Source of the DNA: Hordeum vulgare subsp. vulgare | Taxonomy: Eukaryota > Streptophyta > Magnoliopsida > Poales > Poaceae | Direction of reading: 5' to 3' | Length of the DNA stretch: 64,000 nt | Assembly: GCF_904849725.1 (NCBI RefSeq) | Contig: NC_058523.1 | Span: 172,404,689-172,468,688, forward strand | Shown: positions 60,201-64,000 of the stretch, piece by piece | How positions within the stretch are numbered: position 1 is the stretch's first letter | How the letters are laid out: each line of letters opens with the position of its first letter | Made by a program: the position numbers and the translations under genes | The notes under the pieces: model-generated | What the model saw: the letters and a program-made list of their open reading frames with translations, nothing else | Database searches by the model: none | What the model was told of the DNA's origin: nothing

Positions 60201-60942
60201 TAATGGGGATTTTGGTCTGATTCTTCTCACCCATGCCGTTGTCTACCACAATATACCTGGAAGAATTGCAAACGGGGCAATAGTTCAAGGCCGCATACTC
60301 AAGCCTAAATAAGGCACATCCATTCTCACAGGCATGTATCTTCTCACAGGGCATCTTAAGTACACGGAGGATTTTCTCTGACTGGTACATGTTTGCAGGC
60401 AGTACATGGCCTTAGGGTAGAAAGCGTCCAATTATCGTCATCATCACGTCGTAGCATTCTCTGCCTAGGTTGAATTGAGCCTTCAGAGCCATTACTTGCG
60501 CGATGGCATCCAACTGACAAAGCTCAGTCTGCTCGTGGAGAGGATGTTTTGAAGACTCCAACATTTCATAGAAAGCCTTTGCAGATTCCTCCATCTCATC
60601 GTCCGAATCACGAGCATCATCAAAGTCTCGCATCATGTCTTCAATCCCGGTACCATGCTCGTCGGTGTGACGGCGAATCACCTCAGCTCTGGCACGTTGG
60701 TCAGACTCACCATGAAAAGTCCACACCGTATAATTAGGCGTAAAACCCCACTTCTGCAGGGGTTTACCCATTTCAAACTCTGTCTGCTTTTTCCAGTTGT
60801 CGCAGTTGGGATAGGGGCACCATGTTTTATGCTCGCCATTTGCAAATGCATCTCTCACAAACCCCCTGGTTTTTGTTAACCATTCATGGGTCATGTCTTT
60901 CTGACTAGGGTGACCAGTGTACATCCAAGCACGATCACTCAT
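57283..60942 (-). pseudogene. CACTA-B TNP2 transposase gene, recently disabled
   Basis: Starts MSDRAWMYTGHPS, the Transpos_assoc domain (WCPYPNCDNWKK). The Transposase_21 core follows (KIHACENGCALFRLEYAALN, VPRLQRIFMVEETARQMTWHK, YPAFVLFAGWCVHGRFPCTKC, DVMHTENNIVEAIFGTLF, FGLKSHDWNIWIERVMPV). Next comes DUF4218 (SYFFCSLCAKELSPSVLDEM, HLILHLPTEATMGG) and DUF4216 (EYYGRVEAIYELLFYG) with an acidic tail. Lesions: an in-frame stop at 60412-60414, a one-base frameshift near 59968, a stop at 59804-59806, a stop at 58916-58918 and a frameshift in the G-run near 58740. Remaining exons (to 58394, about 58340-58200, 58110-57283) are open. Few lesions and long intact stretches indicate recent loss. Confidence 0.88.
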
Positions 60943-61674
60943 GTTGCCTAGCTACCTATGGGGGCACAAGAAATAAATATATAATTCATCATCTATATTC
61001 ATACGCTAATCAAGTTTGTCAGTTTTATTACGTCCATGTAACCTACACGCTAATAGGTAAAGATATGTCCTAATCCCACCCGAGTATGTGTAGACTGGGT
61101 TCGTTTTCCCATTCTCTGCTCCAGATGCGATGCAGAATTTTGGCAGCTCCTCTGCGCTGTTCTCCTGATACACGTCTCGGCAATAAGCAGAGAGGATGTG
61201 TACCCGGAGAACAATAGGGGAGGCACTGACGAAATTCCGCATCGGATCCGGAGCACAGCATACGGGAAAACAAACCCAATCTACACATACTTGGGCTGTC
61301 CATGGATAATGTTGGACAATTCGAAAGGATGGCGATTATAAATATGCAAAGAAATGCATATTTATAGATGTCACCCTTTTGAACGGGAGACGCATACTGG
61401 TCACGCATACTCATGATTGAAGAAACCTATAGCTAGCAAGTTTCATCGGCACGAAGACCGGGACAAAGCAAATTAAGGGGGTAGGAGGAGAAGTCATTTG
61501 TGCTCACCAACAAACGCAAGGGCGGAGCTCGTCCTACGCACGTGGAGGTCGTCGAACAACTGCACATTGAAATTCACCCGATCAACACAAATATGATGTT
61601 TTTATAATTAACATAATCGGAAAATATGTGACCTAACTCATAATTTACAAAATTATGACCCCGTCGGCTTAGTG
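60943..61674 (-). other. Upstream region of CACTA-B TNP2
   Basis: Contains the presumed promoter and 5' untranslated exon. Only short frames (up to 114 codons, minus strand) of no known type. No clear TATA position could be fixed. Confidence 0.4.
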
Positions 61675-62180
61675 GTGTCGGGTGTCGGTGGCGTCGGCGG
61701 TCGGGGGTTAGTTGTGTCGGTGGTCGGGGGTTAGTGTTGTCGGGGGTCGAGGATCACTGGCGTCGGGGGTTGGGGTTTCTTTGGTCAACAAGAGGCCGAA
61801 GAGGTGTCGGGGGTCGGGGGTTGGGGGTCAATGGTGTCGGGGGTCGGGGGTAGGGGCCGGGGGTCGAGGGTCAGGGGCGTCGGGGGTCGGGGGTCAAGGG
61901 TCAGTGGCGTCGGGAGTCGAGGGTCAGTGGCGTTGGGCGTCGGGGGTCGAGGGTCGAGGTTCAGTGGCTTCTGTAGTCGAGGGTCAATGGCGTCGGGCAT
62001 CGGGGGTCGGGGGTTAGTGGAGTCGGGGGTCGGGAGTCGGGGGTCGGGCGTTAGTGGTGTCGGGCGTCGGGGGTCGGGAGTCGGGTCTCAATGGCGTCGG
62101 AGGTCGGGGGTCGAGGTTCGGGGATTGGTGGCGTCGGGCGTCGGGGGTAGTGGGCCGGGGGTCAGGGGTCGGGGTTCTTT
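61675..62180. repeat. G-rich minisatellite (GTCGGGGGTCGGGGGTCA-like)
   Basis: About 500 bp of irregular repeats built of GTCGGGGGTC, GGGGTCAGTGGC and GGGGGTTAGTGGTGTC blocks. Runs of five G at short spacing are frequent on the plus strand. Frames of 70-139 codons across it read mostly Gly, Ser, Arg and Val and are repeat artefacts. Confidence 0.85.
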
Positions 62181-62325
62181 TCTTTCTTCTTCTCCTATCT
62201 ACTCTTCTTCTTCTTCTTCTTGATCATCATATTATTATTCTTCTTCTTCTTTCTCCTCCTCCTCCTCCTCCTCTTCTTCTTCTTTCTTTTATCTTTCTCC
62301 TCCTTTCCTCTTTCTTCACATAAAA
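62181..62325. repeat. CTT/CCT microsatellite
   Basis: Pyrimidine-rich TTCTTCTTC and CTCCTCCTC runs broken by a short AT-rich part near 62225-62240. Confidence 0.8.
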
Positions 62326-63402
62326 AACAGAAAAAACTAACTATCTAATTTCACATAAAAAACAAAAAAAACTAACTATCCAATTTAACAGAAAAAATAG
62401 AAAATAAACTAACAATACTTTGAATACCATGGTGGGTAGCAAAAGAGTTATATTGTGAGCCCTCTTCAGCCAGGAGCCATTACATTGTTGCAGACGTCCT
62501 ACTTGGTCAGGCCGGCGTCGGCCGAGCAGGATAAACCTCCTGTCCAAGCCAGTGGCATCAGCAAGGCGGACGATTGTAGTGGTGTGGAGGTGCGATCTAT
62601 CATGCATCTCACTCTCTTTGTGGTCAATTTTTTGGCTCCATGATTTCAAAACAAGCATGAAGAGCTGAAGATACTAGCGTGAAAACAAGATGAGAACGGG
62701 CTGAGATGTGATTAAGAAACTAATGCTGCTGTTGCAAGCTTTCTTTTTTATATATACGGTATCCACATATCTACTGATGGACAATTGACCATTGTAATTA
62801 TATACTAATGCTGTTGCTGCAACCTTTCTTTTTTATTTATTATCTTTCATATTTTTCATTGTGACAACCTCTTAATATTTTCAGCCATCTCTTCATAGGT
62901 ACTACTAACTTGGAGGTCTTTATTATGTAGTCCAGTTTCTTCATGCTTGAATTTGTCCATATTTCTCTTTTATTTTCACCATTGAGAAGTTAAGATGTTG
63001 GTTTGGACGATATTCTGATCTTGGTTAGTAAGAGTAGGATATTCTGATGTAGTTGATCGTTTGCAGGCTAGAGTTCATTGGAAAATATATATTGGAACTA
63101 CCATCTATGATGCTAGACGATGATATTGGTTTATTCTGTTTGACGCGAGATGAGCTAATCCGAGTGCTTGGTCTACAAGGTTAAGATGGTGGATGATGAA
63201 AATGATTCTTTTGAACATAAAAGTACACCAGAGATTCTCTCCTGACAATTGGAACACCACATTACCAAATGTTTTGGTCAGCTTGGTTTCGATTTTTTAG
63301 TGATTCTCTCCTAACTATTGTGTATGTAAAATCAAAAGTGTCATTTAACTGAATCATAAGATGTGTCTTATAGAGACGTGCGTGCACGTGCAAGGCTACT
63401 AG
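62326..63402. other. No gene recognised; possible Helitron-like 3' end
   Basis: Holds an approximately repeated 45-bp phrase (AAAAACTAACTATC at 62331 and 62367) and two close copies of a TGCAA(G/C)CTTTCTTTTTTAT block (62733 and 62819). Its last bases are GACGTGCGTGCACGTGCAAGGCTACTAG then T. A short GC palindrome followed by CTAG before T is the kind of 3' end Helitrons have, but no matching TC start or coding segment was found. Confidence 0.3.
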
Positions 63403-63469
63403 TTTAAAAGAAAAAACAGGAAACAAAGAAAAAAAGAAAAAAAGAAAAAAAGAAAAAAAACTTACCTGA
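63403..63469. repeat. A-rich tract
   Basis: Repeated AAGAAAAAAAG units on the plus strand. No coding content. Confidence 0.7.
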
Positions 63470-63830
63470 AGTGGGAGGAGGGCAGTGGGAGGAGGGGAGG
63501 GCCAGCTCCGGCCCTGGGCACAGGGAGGAGGGGTGTGGGGAGGACGTGCGTGGGGAGGAGGGGAGGGCGAGCTCCGGCCGTGGGGGTGGCGCCCCTTTGC
63601 GAGGAGGAGGGGAGCGGGGAGCTCCGGTCGTGGGCGGCGGGGAGGAGGGCCGCGGGGAGGAGGGCCGCAGGGAGGAGGGACGCGGGGAGGAGGGGAGCGG
63701 GGAGCACCGGTCGTGGGCAGTGGCGGTGGGCCGGAGCAGTGAAGGGGGTGGTGGCGGCGGCGCTGTAGTGGGCAGGGGTGCGCGCGAGAGAGGCAGGAGA
63801 TCGAGGGGAGCGGGGGTAGAGCGTGACGTT
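63470..63830. repeat. GGGAGGAGGG minisatellite
   Basis: Tandem, imperfect GGGAGGAGGGCCGCG-like units. The minus strand reads as a proline/alanine/leucine-rich frame with repeats shaped LLPAALLPAA, which I treat as an artefact. Confidence 0.8.
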
Positions 63831-63839
63831 AGGGGAGCG

Positions 63840-64000
63840 GGGGTGGGGGCTGGGTGCCATTAGGGGGAGCCCCCCTTTGCCATTTGCAGAAGCTGAAAGG
63901 CACACGGCAAAGGGGTGGGTGGGGTGGGGCGGGCTTCGGCCGTTAGGGTGGCGCCCCTTTGCCATCTGGGTGCTCTTTGCCGTCCGCCTCTGGGCCTTTG
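63840..64000 (-). repeat. CACTA-B 5' subterminal repeats
   Basis: Several CCCTTTGCC / GGCAAAGGGG motifs and CTTTGCCGTCCGCC at the very edge, matching the motif of the 3' subterminal array at 51157-52760. The CACTA terminus itself is just beyond the window. Confidence 0.8.

Larger units (their letters stand above)
51123..64000 (-). mobile_element. CACTA transposon CACTA-B (runs off the right edge)
   Basis: Its 3' terminus is at 51123 with CACTACTGAAATTC; the preceding three bases, GTG, would be the target duplication. Subterminal GGACGGCAAAG / CTTTGCCGTC motifs fill the first 1.6 kb and reappear at 63840-64000, so the 5' end must be close beyond the edge. On the minus strand it carries TNP2 (60942-57283) and then ORF1 (57097-54561), the usual CACTA order. 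Large tandem arrays occupy 51157-54530, and GC-rich minisatellites lie upstream of TNP2. It belongs to a different family from CACTA-A (different subterminal motif). Confidence 0.9.

Noticed and set aside
61712..62323. Gly/Ser/Val/Arg-rich frames up to 139 codons
   Set aside because: Products of the GTCGGGGGTC minisatellite.
63462..63965. 167-codon Pro/Ala/Leu frame on the minus strand and its plus-strand counterparts
   Set aside because: Low-complexity GGGAGGAGGG repeats; no domain, no splice or promoter context.
1..64000. tRNA, rRNA, host protein-coding genes
   Set aside because: No tRNA-like A/B-box cloverleaf, rRNA text or non-transposon protein was noticed. The primer-binding sites are only short tRNA-complementary stretches.

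Overview
This window reads as an intergenic block of a large grass genome of the wheat/barley tribe (Triticeae). Essentially every kilobase is transposable-element sequence, and I found no convincing host gene, tRNA or rRNA. The tribe call rests on recognised families: Angela/WIS/BARE-type Ty1-copia elements with ~1.8 kb LTRs, CACTA (En/Spm) elements with TNP2-type transposase genes, and high-copy LTRs that begin TGATAC and end in ATCA. Family names come from recognition of sequence and protein motifs, not from a database search.

Layout. 1-371: tail of an LTR-like repeat. 372-15579: CACTA-A, whose TNP2 gene is split by a solo LTR (1256-2653, 5-bp target duplication with one mismatch) and by a young full-length Angela-type copia element (3597-12527, minus strand, one open 1326-codon gag-pol frame, both LTRs 1821 bp). 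15580-18950: 3' internal tail, polypurine tract and interrupted 3' LTR of a second gypsy-like element. 18951-50190: a degenerate Ty3-gypsy element (here gypsy-1) with gag, protease, RT, RNase H, the pol C-terminus, a 69-bp tandem array, a multi-exon antisense gene and a terminal LTR. Gypsy-1 is broken by a gag-only LTR element with its own second ORF (20965-30475) and by an LTR (32238-43836) that itself carries an old Angela copy (32520-41091) and another solo LTR (41774-43291). 50191-51122: gag of a further gypsy element. 51123-64000: CACTA-B, minus strand, running off the right edge, with large tandem arrays at its 3' end, a fully open nine-exon ORF1 and a TNP2 transposase gene carrying three stops and two frameshifts.

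How it fits together. The simplest reading is several rounds of insertion into insertion. The older layers (gypsy-1, the gag-only element, Angela-2) are riddled with stops. Angela-1 is recent: its LTRs differ at roughly 25-30 of ~1820 positions by my count. The items most worth a second look are the intact ORF1 beside a broken transposase in CACTA-B, the antisense gene and 69-bp array of gypsy-1, the gag-only element with a second protein, the triplicated polypurine palindromes at 53.2-54.5 kb, and a ~190-bp foldback at 14.75-14.94 kb.
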